A stretch of DNA of 64,000 nucleotides from Pirellulaceae bacterium (GTDB taxonomy: Bacteria; Planctomycetota; Planctomycetia; Pirellulales; Pirellulaceae), in the NCBI GenBank assembly GCA_026004775.1, contig BPJU01000003.1:410141-474140 (forward strand), written 5' to 3'. The notes beneath the pieces were generated by a model. That model saw only the letters and a list, made by a program, of their open reading frames with translations, made no database searches and was not told the origin of the DNA. The translations under genes and the position numbers were made by a program. Each line of letters begins with the position of its first letter. The first letter of the stretch is position 1. This document shows positions 24,695 to 35,070 of the stretch, one piece after another.

Positions 24695-25507
24695 GTGGCA
24701 CGACATCCAGCCGCGGGGCGTGACATCCGAGGTCAGTTGGTGGTGCTGGGCAGCGGCACGAGTGTGGGGATACCGGTGGTAGGTTGCGCTTGCGCAGCCT
24801 GTACCAGTAGCGATCCCCGGGATACACGCAGCCGCGCCAGCGTCATCTTCGGTCTTCCGGAAGGCAATCTGTTAGTCGATACTTCACCCGACTTGAGAGC
24901 TCAATTGTTACGTGAGAAGATCGCCGACGTGCACGCGGTCGTCTACACTCACGAACACGCCGACCATCTGCTGGGTCTGGATGATCTGCGGGTGTTCCAG
25001 TTCCGCCTGGGCGGCCCGGTGCCGCTGTACTGCGAGCCTCGCGTGGAAGAGCGGATCCGCCGGATTTTCGACTACGCGTTCGACAGCTCCCAACCCACGC
25101 ACCTGGGAGCGGCCCCTCTGTTGGAATTCCATCGGCTCGACGAACAGCCACTGCACTTGTTGGGAGCTGAAGTGATACCGCTGCGTCTGGAACACGGACC
25201 TCGATTTCGGGTGCTCGGCTTTCGCATAGGGAACGTCGCCTATTGCACGGATACGAACTACATCCCGCCGGAAACGCTGGCCAGGATGCACGGTCTGGAC
25301 GTGCTGATTCTGGACGCTCTGCGCCACAAGCCGCATCCCACTCACTTCTCGCTGGAAGAGGCGATCCAGGTTGCGCGAACACTGGCGCCACGCCGCACCT
25401 ACTTCACGCATATTGCCTGCAGTATGGGCCGGCATGCGGAGGTCGAAGCGCAGTTGCCGCCGGGCATGGCGCTGGCCTACGACGGCCTGACGTTACCACT
25501 CAGCTAA
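24695..25507 (+). CDS. PhnP-like metallo-beta-lactamase-fold phosphodiesterase
   Basis: A 270-residue MBL-fold hydrolase. After QLVVLGSGTSVGIPVVGC comes CACAAC, the structural zinc cysteines of PhnP, then the catalytic HxHxDH in YTHEHADHLLGLDD, DTSPDL, a YCTDTNYIP aspartate and a late histidine in YFTHIACSMGRH. PhnP-type enzymes hydrolyse cyclic phosphodiesters such as phosphoribosyl 1,2-cyclic phosphate; no phn operon is nearby, so the substrate may differ. I chose GTG 24695, with GGGAG six to seven bases upstream; the frame extends to 24473, but that part matches nothing. It diverges from flhA and converges on the protease gene with a four-base gap. Confidence 0.82.
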   Translation: MARHPAAGRDIRGQLVVLGSGTSVGIPVVGCACAACTSSDPRDTRSRASVIFGLPEGNLLVDTSPDLRAQLLREKIADVHAVVYTHEHADHLLGLDDLRVFQFRLGGPVPLYCEPRVEERIRRIFDYAFDSSQPTHLGAAPLLEFHRLDEQPLHLLGAEVIPLRLEHGPRFRVLGFRIGNVAYCTDTNYIPPETLARMHGLDVLILDALRHKPHPTHFSLEEAIQVARTLAPRRTYFTHIACSMGRHAEVEAQLPPGMALAYDGLTLPLS

Positions 25508-25511
25508 GCCA

Positions 25512-27581
25512 TCAACGGCTGGCAGCGATCGCCTGTTCGCGCAGAAGTTCCAGATAATCGACCGTTATGGCAAACACCTCGTCCAGATAATAGTCGCGTT
25601 TGATATTCGCGGAGTTGTTTTCCAGTTCGTCGATTTTCTTTTCTTCTTCACGAGCCGCATCCAATTGGGCGCGGTCGGCGAAGAATTTCTCTTCCTGCAG
25701 CGACACGCTCTTCCGTTCCCGTTGTGCCAGGTAGCGATCAATCGTCGCCTGGAGCTTTTGGAAATCGGGGGACCGGGCAACGCGCGCCTGCGAACGCTCC
25801 GCCAACACCTTGATCATGTCGGCCGACACCAGGCGATACGGGGTATAGCGCACCGGCTGCACTCGGCTGAAAGGCAGCGAGTATTCCAGGTCGCTTTCGG
25901 CACCGGGCATGTGGGCCGTCAGCGACGGCAAGGTGATGTCGGCCAGCACGCCCCGCTGCTGCGTGCTGTCGCCGCTGGGCCGGTAGAACTCCTGCACCGT
26001 AATCTTGATGGCGCCCTGATTGGGCGGATTGGCGATCGGGAAGAGCCGTTCGCCCAGTTCGCGCAGCGTCTGCACCGTACCTTTGCCGTGAGTGGCCGGA
26101 TCACCGATGATCAAGCCTCGCCGATAGTCCTGGATCGCCCCGGCCAGGATTTCGCTGGCACTGGCACTGAACTTGCTCGTCAACACCACCAATGGCCCGG
26201 CCCATACCATGCCGCGAACCGGATCATCATAGTGCTCGACGGTTCCGGAAGAATCCCGCACCTGGACGACCGGTCCCTCATCGATGAAAAGTCCGGTCAA
26301 GTTGATGGCTTCTACCAGGCTGCCGCCGCCATTGCGGCGAAGATCGAGCACGACCGCATCCACGCCCTCTTTGTTGAAGCGTTCCAGAATCGCTTGCACA
26401 TCGCGCGTCGTGCTCTTGAACGAATCAGCATTCAGCCGCGAGGCTTCCATGTCCATGTAAAAGCTGGGCAGGTCCACCACGCCGACCCGATAGGCCTCGC
26501 CGGATGGCTTGCGCCCCACGGGGAAGATTTCCCCGCGGGCTTCGCTGTCCTTCAATTCGATCTTGGCGCGGACAATGCGGTAGATCTTGATCTCTTGTTC
26601 GTTCGGTGACAGCACGCCCAGCCGCACCACGGTACCCGCCTTGCCGCGAATCAACTTCACCACGTCAGTGAGTTTCATATCGACCACGTCTACCATTTCG
26701 CCGTCGTCTCCCTGCCCGACGGAGACGATTTGGTCTTGAGGTTTGAGTTTGCCGTGCTTGTCGGCCGCGCCGCCAGGCACGATCTTGGCCACCACCGTGT
26801 GGCCGTAATCGTCGGTCTGTAATTGAGCCCCGATGCCTTCCAGATTCAGCCGCATCATGATGCGGAAATTCTCCAGTTGGCTGGGCGACATATAGCTGGT
26901 GTGAGGATCAAAGCTCATCGCAAACGCATTGATATACGTCTCCATCAGCTCGTCGTTGTCGAATTGTTTCATCCGCCGAGCGAAGTTCTGGTAGCGGCGA
27001 AGCAAGCGCTCGCGAGCCTGATCGCCTTCCACCTTCTCGGCCTTCAACACCAGCAGATCGTACTTGATCCGCTTGCGCCACCGGTCGGTGATCTCTTCAG
27101 GGGTGGCTGGATAGTCGAGTGACTTGCGGTCGAGCACGATGGTTTCGTCAATCGTGAAGTCCACCGGCTGTGCCAGCAGCTTTTCGACCAATTGCAGCCG
27201 CTCGTCGATCCGCTGCACAAACCGCTGGTACACCTGATAACCAAACTCGATACGGCCCTGCTTCAACCAATCGTCCAATTGGGACTGACTGCGGCGGAAC
27301 TCCTCCACATCGGCTCGAGTGAAATAGAGCTTCAGTGGATCGAAGCTTTCCAACAACAGCGGGAGGGCTCGAGCGGCGATCTCATCATCCAGTGGGTGCT
27401 GCGAAAGATGCTGCCGCGTGAGCAAGTCCACTACTTTCAGAGTTACCTGTCGCTCGCGACCACCCGGCGGCGTCAGGTCGGCGGCCAATCGTATTCCCAC
27501 GCCGGCCACCACCAGCCCTACCGCCATCCAGCCCGCCACCATCGTCCACCGCCGCCGCATCGCAGCTCGCGCTTGCGCCAT
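25512..27581 (-). CDS. prc: Tail-specific C-terminal-processing protease (Prc/CtpA, peptidase S41)
   Basis: A 689-residue protease. Residues about 15-35 form a signal/anchor segment, so it acts outside the cytoplasmic membrane. A long helical N-terminal domain typical of Prc precedes a PDZ domain (GIGAQLQTDDYGHTVVAKIV, GGAADKHGKLKPQDQIVSVG) and the S41 core, with the nucleophile in LTSKFSASASEILAGA and the general-base lysine in THGKGTVQT. The C-terminal part is the charged extension of Prc. Members trim the C-terminal ends of periplasmic proteins such as peptidoglycan enzymes and PBP3. GAAGGGAA is placed before ATG 27581, and a plausible promoter lies at 27663-27691. The symbol follows domain layout; ctpA is also used. 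Confidence 0.9.
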   Translation of the reverse strand: MAQARAAMRRRWTMVAGWMAVGLVVAGVGIRLAADLTPPGGRERQVTLKVVDLLTRQHLSQHPLDDEIAARALPLLLESFDPLKLYFTRADVEEFRRSQSQLDDWLKQGRIEFGYQVYQRFVQRIDERLQLVEKLLAQPVDFTIDETIVLDRKSLDYPATPEEITDRWRKRIKYDLLVLKAEKVEGDQARERLLRRYQNFARRMKQFDNDELMETYINAFAMSFDPHTSYMSPSQLENFRIMMRLNLEGIGAQLQTDDYGHTVVAKIVPGGAADKHGKLKPQDQIVSVGQGDDGEMVDVVDMKLTDVVKLIRGKAGTVVRLGVLSPNEQEIKIYRIVRAKIELKDSEARGEIFPVGRKPSGEAYRVGVVDLPSFYMDMEASRLNADSFKSTTRDVQAILERFNKEGVDAVVLDLRRNGGGSLVEAINLTGLFIDEGPVVQVRDSSGTVEHYDDPVRGMVWAGPLVVLTSKFSASASEILAGAIQDYRRGLIIGDPATHGKGTVQTLRELGERLFPIANPPNQGAIKITVQEFYRPSGDSTQQRGVLADITLPSLTAHMPGAESDLEYSLPFSRVQPVRYTPYRLVSADMIKVLAERSQARVARSPDFQKLQATIDRYLAQRERKSVSLQEEKFFADRAQLDAAREEEKKIDELENNSANIKRDYYLDEVFAITVDYLELLREQAIAASR

Positions 27582-27662
27582 TATCAGTTCCCTTCGCCTT
27601 CAGCCGTCTATCGGAACAATGCAACGACACACATCCCGGCAATCCGTTATTTTCCCCAATGC

Positions 27663-27691
27663 ATCGTAACCCGGTCACTGCCGTGCGGCAA
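27663..27691 (-). promoter_or_regulatory. Candidate sigma70-type promoter of prc
   Basis: On the minus strand, TTGCCG (27686-27691) and TACGAT (27663-27668) are separated by 17 bases. Transcription would start near 27656 and give a leader of about 75 nucleotides before the prc ATG at 27581. It is back to back with the candidate promoter at 27776-27803. Confidence 0.5.
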
Positions 27692-27775
27692 TACGAAATC
27701 CGGATCGTGCGGTGCCTTACAGTGCGTTTAGCGGTGCCGAACGATCGATCCATCGCCGGGACGTGCAATAAAGTT

Positions 27776-27803
27776 TTGCCGCGAACCGCCGATTTGCTAT
27801 ACT
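27776..27803 (+). promoter_or_regulatory. Candidate sigma70-type promoter of the FG-GAP gene
   Basis: TTGCCG (27776-27781) and TATACT (27798-27803) are 16 bases apart. The start would be near 27810, leaving a leader of about 165 nucleotides before the ATG at 27976. No riboswitch-like structure was recognised in the leader. The interval 27582-27975 holds no gene apart from these two divergent promoters. Confidence 0.55.
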
Positions 27804-27975
27804 CGTGGTAAGGATCGGGCAACTAATCCGCCGAGCCGTCCGAGCAGCCGCGGGCAGCCAAAGTTCGACAAACAGAAGCCGCCTCAGGTTGTCGTGACGG
27901 GAAACGCCGGTGCATGTTGCCTGCCGCGTCTCGTTTCGATAAGGGAATCCCGTTAATCAGCAAAGGAGAACGTTT

Positions 27976-29397
27976 ATGAGTATGGCTTTTTGGACTGCCC
28001 TTCTGCTCGTGGCACCGGTCGCTCCCCCTGCGGCAGCGGCGGAGGAATTTTTGGCCCCTGTGCCGTTGGAAGCCGCAGGACAACCGATCGATACCGAAGT
28101 GGGGCATGCAGCCCCGTTTGTCGGCGATTTCGATGGGGATGGCGTAAAGGATCTGCTCGTCGGCCAATTCGGCGGCGGAGCACTCTGGATCTTCCGCAAC
28201 GTCGGCACCAACCGCGAACCGAAACTCGACAAAGGGTTCAAATTCCAGGATGGACGCCCCGAAGGGTGCGTCCCTGCGGGGTGATGCGTCGGCTTCGGTC
28301 CACAGTTGGTGGACCTGGACGGTGATGGCCACATGGATCTGTTGTCTGGAAGTTGGCCGGGAGAAATCTATTGGTTCCGCGGGCAACCCGGCCGGAAGTT
28401 TGCCGCACCCGAACGCCTCCGCCACAAAGACGGCACCTTGATCAATTGCGGCGGCGGCCGCTGGAGCGAGTCGGCCGGAGATATGGCGATCTTCGTGGGC
28501 GGAGCAGAGTTTCAGAAGAAAGGAGACAAGACGGTTATTCTCTACGACGGCAAGACGTTCGAGGCTCCGCCGGGCAAGTCGATCGGTATTACCGGTACGG
28601 CCTCAGCCGTTCATGCCACGGACTGGGACGCTGACGGAGACCTTGATCTGTTGGTCGGCACGATCAGCGGCGAAATCTGGCTGGTACCCAACGAAGGCAA
28701 GGCTGATAAACCCGTGTTCGGCCAGGAAACCCAACTTACGGTCACTGGCACTCAGTCCAACGTGTTGGATACCTTGTGGAAGTCCTTTGTTGCAGGCACC
28801 TCCAAGTCGGGTAGCCAGGTGCTTAGGGTTCCCCACGGCGATGCAGGACCGTTTGCCGCGGACTGGGACGGCGATGGCTTGACGGATTTGCTGGCAGGTG
28901 CCGGTGACGGCAGTGTCTGGTTCTACCGCAACATAGGCCAGGCCGGTTCGCCAATATTGCAGCAGGGCGTGATGCTCGTGCCGGCCGTGAATGCAGGCGA
29001 GTCTGCCAGCAAAGGCCCAGTGCGTGGCGTCCGTGCCAAGATCTGTGTAACCGACTGGAACGAGGACGGTCGGTTGGATCTATTAGTAGGCGATTTTGCC
29101 ACCGTCCAATCGATGCAAGAGCGGACTCCCGACCAGAAAGCCAAGGACGATGAACTACGCTCGGAATTGGTGACTCTCCAGGCACAAATGAATGATTTAC
29201 TCAAACAGCGGGCTCAGTTGCACGCTAACCGGGAATCGGAAGAAAAGACAAAGAAGCTACAAGAGCTGAACGAGGAACTCAAACGGCTGATCAATCGCAT
29301 GCAGGAAATAAGGAGTCAGTTGCCCGAACAGTACACGTACCACGGTTGGGTGTGGCTCTATTTGCGAAAGCCCGCTGGCGCATCGCAGAATCGCTAG
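27976..29397 (+). CDS. Secreted FG-GAP/VCBS repeat protein, candidate selenoprotein (in-frame TGA at codon 103)
   Basis: AAAGGAG before ATG 27976 starts a signal peptide (AFWTALLLVAPVAPPAAAAEE). Five calcium-binding FG-GAP blades follow: DFDGDGVKDLLVG, DLDGDGHMDLLSG, DWDADGDLDLLVG, DWDGDGLTDLLAG and DWNEDGRLDLLVG, then a coiled coil (about residues 380-450). The frame contains one TGA, at 28282-28284, between GCVPAG and CVGFGPQ; the same frame continues for 370 codons to TAG 29397 with the repeats in register, and no ATG or ribosome site allows a restart nearby. A SECIS-like hairpin follows at 28297-28315. I read codon 103 as selenocysteine next to Cys104, giving 473 residues. A nonsense mutation or sequence error is the alternative. 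An intrinsic terminator follows at 29437. Confidence 0.72.
28297..28315 (+). promoter_or_regulatory. Candidate bacterial SECIS hairpin
   Basis: GGTCCAC (28297-28303), loop AGTTG, GTGGACC (28309-28315): a perfect 7-bp stem inside the coding region. The loop begins 20 bases after the TGA at 28282-28284 and has G in its second position. Bacterial SECIS elements lie just after the UGA, with the apical loop roughly 16-37 bases away and a G among the first two loop bases, so spacing, stem and loop all fit. SelB recognition has not been shown. Confidence 0.6.
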
Positions 29398-29436
29398 AGT
29401 TGAACTTCGATTGTTCCCGCTACGGGTGATAATCGG

Positions 29437-29479
29437 CCCGCGCGGAGCACCCACAATCGCTCCGCGCGGGTTGTTGTTT
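29437..29479 (+). terminator. Intrinsic terminator after the FG-GAP gene
   Basis: CCCGCGCGGAGC (29437-29448) and GCTCCGCGCGGG (29459-29470) form a perfect 12-bp stem with a 10-base loop, followed directly by TTGTTGTTT. It lies 40 bases after the stop at 29397, so the FG-GAP gene ends its transcript before the PQQ-propeller gene. Confidence 0.9.
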
Positions 29480-29614
29480 GATGGTAGCTTGACCCGAATG
29501 CTCGTGTTACCATAGTACGACCGGCCGCCGGCGATCCGAGTCGGAGCGCCGGCGGAAGGTTACGAATGGTGGTTGTGGAAGTAGTGGGATTTTTTCACCG
29601 GTGATGAGACATAG

Positions 29615-30955
29615 ATGAGGCGAGGCTCCATGAATTCACCTGGCGATTTTCGCGGCAACCAGACAGCTCGACGGCCGGCGGTGGTTTGTCCCCCGAAGGT
29701 GGGCACTTGTTTCGTCGTTATCCTTACCATCGCGTGGGCCACCACCCCAGCCTGGGCTCAAGAGTGGACGCGGTTCCGCGGACCCAACGGTTCGGGACAG
29801 AGTGACACGGTGCTGCCCGCCGCATGGGAACCGTCGGCTTTTCGGTGGAAAACGCGTATTCCGGGCGAAGGCCACTCCTCGCCGGTTGTATGGGACGACC
29901 GGCTGTTCGTGCTGAGTGCCGACCCTCAAACGGCCACTCGGTATGCGATCTGTCTGGATACCGAGTCGGGGCATATTCTTTGGATGCGCTCCTACGCCTC
30001 GGTGCCGCACAAGTTGCATGTGCGCAGCAGTTACGCCTCGTCGACGCCGGCGGTGGATGCCGAGCGGGTCTATTTTGCCTGGTCAGAACCGAACGAAACG
30101 ACGCTCCTGGCGCTGGATCATCAGGGCCACCAGGTGTGGCGGCTGAATCTGGGCAAATGGGTCAGCCAGCACGGATTCGGCACATCGCCCATGCTGTACA
30201 ACGGCGTCATTTACCTGAACAATTCGCAGGATGGCCCCGATCGCCAGCAAGGTGCGGCGGGTGGTGACAGTTACGTCATGGCCTTTGATGCCCGGACGGG
30301 CCGCGAGCTGTGGCGAACACCGCGCAAGAGCGACACGGTCTCGTATTCGGTTCCCTGCATCTATGAACCGGAAGGTGGCAAGCCGGAATTGATTTGTCTT
30401 TCGACGCCCGAAGGCGTTTACAGCCTGGATCCGGAGACGGGGCGCGAAAACTGGTCGGTACCCACTGCCTTTACCATGCGGACGGTGAGCTCCCCGGTGA
30501 TTGCCGGCGGGTTGATCTTCGGTACAACTGGCTCCGGTGGCGGGGGGAATTACGTGGTGGCGGTGCGTCCGGATCGGGGCTCGCCAACGATCGCCTATGA
30601 ATTCCGCAAGCAAGCTCCCTACGTACCGACTCCGGTGGCCTTTGGCGATGCGCTCTTTTTATGGAGCGACGGCGGCGTGGTTACCTGCATCGATGCGCGC
30701 ACGGGACAGGTGCATTACGCCGGTCGGGTGCACGAGGCTGGTTTTTCCGGTTCGCCCGTCCGCGCTGCAGACAAAATCTACTGCATTGCCGATGATGGAA
30801 CGCTGGTATCGATCGCGGCCGACACCAAAGAGCTGCGGCTGTTGGGCAAGACGCCGTTGGGAGAAATGAGTCGGGCCACACCGGCCGTCGCCGGAGGGCG
30901 GATGTATGCCCGCACGTTGTCGCACGTCATCTGTCTGGCGCCGCCGGCCAGCTAG
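29615..30955 (+). CDS. Secreted PQQ-like beta-propeller repeat protein
   Basis: A 446-residue exported protein: a signal segment at about residues 30-49 (GTCFVVILTIAWATTPAWA) and then WTRFRGPNGSGQ, the usual opening of planctomycete PQQ-propeller proteins. Blades follow with motifs such as YAICLDTESGHILWMRSY, VMAFDARTGRELWRTPR, YSLDPETGRENWSVP and VTCIDARTGQVHYAGR. The fold is that of PQQ dehydrogenases and BamB, but no PQQ-binding cysteine pair or catalytic site is seen, so a binding or scaffold role is likely. ATG 29630 is an alternative start five codons in. It stands alone between a terminator and the oxoprolinase gene. Confidence 0.82.
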   Translation: MRRGSMNSPGDFRGNQTARRPAVVCPPKVGTCFVVILTIAWATTPAWAQEWTRFRGPNGSGQSDTVLPAAWEPSAFRWKTRIPGEGHSSPVVWDDRLFVLSADPQTATRYAICLDTESGHILWMRSYASVPHKLHVRSSYASSTPAVDAERVYFAWSEPNETTLLALDHQGHQVWRLNLGKWVSQHGFGTSPMLYNGVIYLNNSQDGPDRQQGAAGGDSYVMAFDARTGRELWRTPRKSDTVSYSVPCIYEPEGGKPELICLSTPEGVYSLDPETGRENWSVPTAFTMRTVSSPVIAGGLIFGTTGSGGGGNYVVAVRPDRGSPTIAYEFRKQAPYVPTPVAFGDALFLWSDGGVVTCIDARTGQVHYAGRVHEAGFSGSPVRAADKIYCIADDGTLVSIAADTKELRLLGKTPLGEMSRATPAVAGGRMYARTLSHVICLAPPAS

Positions 30956-31053
30956 AACCTTCGAACATCACCACCGGACGTTTTGGCCGTGCCGGGACCG
31001 GGCGTTTGTTTTTCGTCTGGCGACCGCCGCCCGGAATGGATCGCGTAGCTGCC

Positions 31054-34000
31054 ATGAAACGCTGGGAATTATGGGTCGACGTGGGAGGCACGTTTACCGA
31101 CTGTGTCGCACGGAGTCCCGACGGCAGCCTCCGCCGAGTCAAAGTGTTGAGCACGGCGCATACACCGGGTCTGGCCAAGCTTCAAGATGGGCTGCATCTT
31201 GTCGACGAGCGGCGTCGGGAACCCGCCGGCTTTTGGAACGGCTATACGATCCGCTTGATAGTACCCGAGAGCGGCCTGTCCTTAGTACGGCAGGTGGCAG
31301 CGTCCGAACCGGGGAGGCTCGAACTGTCCGAGCCGATTGTCGGTGCGGGGACTTGGCGCTATGAAATCATCAGTGAAGAAGAGGCTCCAGTGCTGGCAGC
31401 CCGACTGGTGCTCGGTATCGGTCGCCGCGAGCCACTACCGCCGATGGTAATGCGTCTGGGAACGACCCGCGGCACTAATGCGCTGCTGACTCGGCAAGGG
31501 GCCCCCACAGCGCTCGTGACGACGCGCGGCTTCGGCGATGTGCTGGAGATAGGCTACCAAGACCGCCCGCGCTTGTTCGAGTTGTCGATCCGCAAACCGC
31601 CGCCGCTTTACCGGCGCGTCGCCGAGCTGGACGAGCGAATCGACGCGGGGGGCAACATCCTTCAGCCTCTGGATGACCACCAAGTCGAGCAAGTCTTGGA
31701 CGAACTACTCAGTGAAGGCATCCGCAGCGTGGCTGTCGCTTTGCTGCATGCCTGGATCAATCCGATCCACGAGCAGCGTGTGGCCGAGCTGGCTCGGAGG
31801 CGAACCTTCGACACCGTAAGTGTCTCATCGGAACTGGCGCCTCTCATCAAAATCGTCTCCCGCGCCGAAACGACTGTTCTGAATGCTTATCTTAACCCGG
31901 TGCTCCAGGATTATCTGGCTCGCATCGTTCGAGCGTTGGGGCCGCAAAGCGACTTGCTGGTGATGACCAGTGCCGGCGGCCTGGAGCGGGCCGATCGCTT
32001 TCAGGCCAAAGACAGCATTCTCTCGGGGCCAGCCGGCGGGGTCGTTGGTTGCGCTCGCTGGTCGCAAAGCGCCGGCCATCGGCACGTCATCGGCTTCGAC
32101 ATGGGTGGTACCAGCACGGACGTATCGCGCTACGACGGCCGCCTGGAACTGGAGTACGAAACGCGAAAGGCGGGCGTGCGCGTGATGGCTCCCATGCTCG
32201 CCATCGAAACGGTGGCCGCCGGCGGCGGCTCGATCTGCTCCTTCGATGGCGTCAAACTGACCGTCGGCCCTTCCAGCGCTGCAGCCGATCCGGGACCGGC
32301 TTGCTACGGCCGAGGTGGCCCGTTGACCGTCACCGATCTGAATCTGTTTCTGGGACGGATCCCGGCCGAGCGGTTTCCGTTTGCGCTGGACACAGCCGCC
32401 GTTCACAGGCGACTGGCAGAATTGGTCGATACAGTGCGCCGCCAAACCGGCAAACACTACACGTTTGAAGAACTGGCTGACGGACTGCTGTGGATCGCCA
32501 ATACGCAGATGGCTCAGGCGATTCGTTCGGTGTCGATCGCCCGAGGCTACGACCCGCGGCAGTATCTTCTGATTGCTTTCGGTGGTGCGGCGGGCCAGCA
32601 TGCCTGCCATGTGGCTGAACAACTGGGTATCGAGCAAGTCGTCTTTCACCCGGACGCCGGATTATTGAGTGCCCTGGGAACCGGAATGGCTGATTGGACG
32701 CGCCATGCCGCTCGCGGCATCTACCGACACTATGACCAGGTTGAACGCGAGTTGGATGGATTGTTCGATGAATTGGTTGCGGAGCTTCAAGCCTCTTGGC
32801 GAGCCGACGGCGTGCCACACGAAAAACTGGTGGTTCGCCGGTTGCTTGATATGCGCTTTGCCGGGCTGGAAACGGCGTTAACCGTGGAAGCTTCACCTGA
32901 AAGGTCGCCGGCTGATAACTACCGGCAGCAATTCCGGCAGTTGTACGGCTACCTGCCCGACGATCGCCCGATCGAAGTGACCGCAGTACGGGTGGAAGCG
33001 TCGCTGGCAAGCGAGTACCGGTTGCCGGCAACTGGTCCTCCGCCGCAGAGCTACCGCAAGTCAGCGTCGCGTTTCCAGAAAAGTTTCTTTGCCGGGCAGT
33101 GGTGGAATGCCGCGCTTTGGGACCGCAACGAACTGGTGCCGGGCGATGTGCTGGACGGACCGGCGGTGATCAGCGAACCGTATGCGACTGTGGTGCTCCC
33201 GCCCGGCTGGACTGCATCGGTTTATCAGGCTGGAGAACTCGTAGCGGAACACCGCTCACCCCGGAACACCAAGGCTGAAACATCACGGTTAGAGGTGGCC
33301 GAACCGGATCCGATCGCCCTGGAAGTCTTTCACCAGCAATTTGCCCGCATCGCCGAACAGATGGGAATCGTCTTGCGGCAGACGGCCATCAGCGTGAACG
33401 TAAAGGAACGGTTGGATTTTAGTTGCGCGGTGTTCGACCGGCGCGGGCACCTGGTGGCGAACGCGCCGCATATTCCGGTGCATTTGGGCGCTATGGGAAG
33501 CACCGTGCGTGCGTTGTGCCAATCGCATCCGGACATGCAGCCGGGAGACGTGTTTGTCACCAACGATCCGTATCGGGGCGGGTCGCACTTGCCGGACGTG
33601 ACGGTGGTGACCCCCGTGTTCGTGGAGGACGATCCGCAACCGGCGTTTTTCACGGCCAGCCGCGCCCATCATGCCGAAATCGGGGGCGTAACGCCCGGCT
33701 CGATGCCTCCGGCGTCACGTTCGCTGGCCGAAGAAGGCGTGCTGATCCGCGATTTCCAACTGGCTCGCGGCGGCCGATACGACTGGCAGGGGCTGCGCCA
33801 ACTGCTCGCCTCGGCAGCCTACCCGTCCCGCGACCCGGATACCAATGTGGCTGACATCGCCGCTCAGGTAGCCGCCAACCATCACGGAGCCCAGCTCTTG
33901 AAGCAACTGGCCGCACAATTCGGCCACGCCATCGTGCAGCGCTACATGCAATACATCCAGCAAGCCGCCGAAAGAAAAATGCGATCCGCCTTGGAGCGTT

Positions 34001-34860
34001 TCGGCGACGGGGAATACCGGTTCACCGACTATCTGGACGACGGTACTCCCATCGCTGCCTCTATTCGCGTGGAAAACGGAAGGATACGTTTCGATTTTTC
34101 CGGAACAGGGCCCGTCCTTCCGGGGAACCTCAACGCGAATCCGGCGATTGTCACGGCCGCCGTGATCTATGTGCTCCGCTGCCTGCTGAACGAGGAGGTC
34201 CCTCTCAATGAAGGAATGCTGGCTCCGGTGGGTATCCATCTGCCCGAGTGCCTGCTGAACCCGCCGGCGCAGGGTGACCCGGCAAGCCTGCCGGCCGTGG
34301 CCGGCGGCAACGTGGAAACGTCCCAGCGAGTAGTCGACGTGCTGTTGGGCGCACTGAAATTGGCGGCGGCCAGCCAAGGCACCATGAACAACCTTTCCTT
34401 TGGTGATGCGACCTTTGGATACTACGAAACCATTTGCGGCGGCGAAGGGGCAACACCGGCCGGCCCCGGAGCATCCGCCGTTCATACACACATGACCAAT
34501 ACTCGCCTGACGGACGTAGAAGTGCTGGAACGGCGTTATCCGGTACGCCTGCGTGAATTCTCCATTCGTCGCGGCTCCGGAGGAACCGGGCGGAACGCGG
34601 GCGGCGACGGCGTGATACGCTGCCTGGAGTTCCTGCGCCCCCTGTGCGTGTCGATCCTGTCGCAACGTCGTTCCGTTTATGCTCCGTTCGGCTTGGAAGG
34701 TGGCCGGCCAGGAGCACCAGGAGAAAACCTTCTCATACGTGCCGACGGGCGGTGTGAAAAGCTCCCCGGTATTGTCCAGTTTCAGGTAGCGCCGGGCGAT
34801 ATTTTGCGAATCGCCACACCGGGCGGAGGCGGTTGGGGAGCCAGTAATGATAGTCGATAA
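31054..34860 (+). CDS. Fused hydantoinase/5-oxoprolinase (HyuA-HyuB)
   Basis: A 1,268-residue protein combining both subunits of the ATP-dependent hydantoinase/oxoprolinase family. The HyuA half (about 1-690) starts [16 protein letters not shown], an actin-fold phosphate loop, and has [27 protein letters not shown] and an [20 protein letters not shown] block. The HyuB half (about 760-1268) has [39 protein letters not shown] and a final ATPGGGGWG. Such enzymes open 5-oxoproline or hydantoin rings using ATP; acetone carboxylase relatives exist. ATG 31054 is used because it starts directly at the family N-terminus; ATG 31036 is possible. It precedes a PaaK-like ligase by 210 AT-rich bases. Substrate uncertain. 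Confidence 0.85.
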   Translation: MKRWELWVDVGGTFTDCVARSPDGSLRRVKVLSTAHTPGLAKLQDGLHLVDERRREPAGFWNGYTIRLIVPESGLSLVRQVAASEPGRLELSEPIVGAGTWRYEIISEEEAPVLAARLVLGIGRREPLPPMVMRLGTTRGTNALLTRQGAPTALVTTRGFGDVLEIGYQDRPRLFELSIRKPPPLYRRVAELDERIDAGGNILQPLDDHQVEQVLDELLSEGIRSVAVALLHAWINPIHEQRVAELARRRTFDTVSVSSELAPLIKIVSRAETTVLNAYLNPVLQDYLARIVRALGPQSDLLVMTSAGGLERADRFQAKDSILSGPAGGVVGCARWSQSAGHRHVIGFDMGGTSTDVSRYDGRLELEYETRKAGVRVMAPMLAIETVAAGGGSICSFDGVKLTVGPSSAAADPGPACYGRGGPLTVTDLNLFLGRIPAERFPFALDTAAVHRRLAELVDTVRRQTGKHYTFEELADGLLWIANTQMAQAIRSVSIARGYDPRQYLLIAFGGAAGQHACHVAEQLGIEQVVFHPDAGLLSALGTGMADWTRHAARGIYRHYDQVERELDGLFDELVAELQASWRADGVPHEKLVVRRLLDMRFAGLETALTVEASPERSPADNYRQQFRQLYGYLPDDRPIEVTAVRVEASLASEYRLPATGPPPQSYRKSASRFQKSFFAGQWWNAALWDRNELVPGDVLDGPAVISEPYATVVLPPGWTASVYQAGELVAEHRSPRNTKAETSRLEVAEPDPIALEVFHQQFARIAEQMGIVLRQTAISVNVKERLDFSCAVFDRRGHLVANAPHIPVHLGAMGSTVRALCQSHPDMQPGDVFVTNDPYRGGSHLPDVTVVTPVFVEDDPQPAFFTASRAHHAEIGGVTPGSMPPASRSLAEEGVLIRDFQLARGGRYDWQGLRQLLASAAYPSRDPDTNVADIAAQVAANHHGAQLLKQLAAQFGHAIVQRYMQYIQQAAERKMRSALERFGDGEYRFTDYLDDGTPIAASIRVENGRIRFDFSGTGPVLPGNLNANPAIVTAAVIYVLRCLLNEEVPLNEGMLAPVGIHLPECLLNPPAQGDPASLPAVAGGNVETSQRVVDVLLGALKLAAASQGTMNNLSFGDATFGYYETICGGEGATPAGPGASAVHTHMTNTRLTDVEVLERRYPVRLREFSIRRGSGGTGRNAGGDGVIRCLEFLRPLCVSILSQRRSVYAPFGLEGGRPGAPGENLLIRADGRCEKLPGIVQFQVAPGDILRIATPGGGGWGASNDSR

Positions 34861-35070
34861 GACATTGCATGGAAAAACCCTGGCGGGGCAGCCTCGCAAT
34901 ACTTGCACGGAGACGCTTACGAATATACGACACGAACTGCGACTGCAAGCAATTATCCGTCACCTCAGTATGCGAGAACCCAATTTTCATTGTTGCAAGA
35001 AAGCACGGCCCGCGTCAGATGCAAGTACAACAAGAACTCCTGGTAATATACGGTGAAAAGGATTTCTGCG

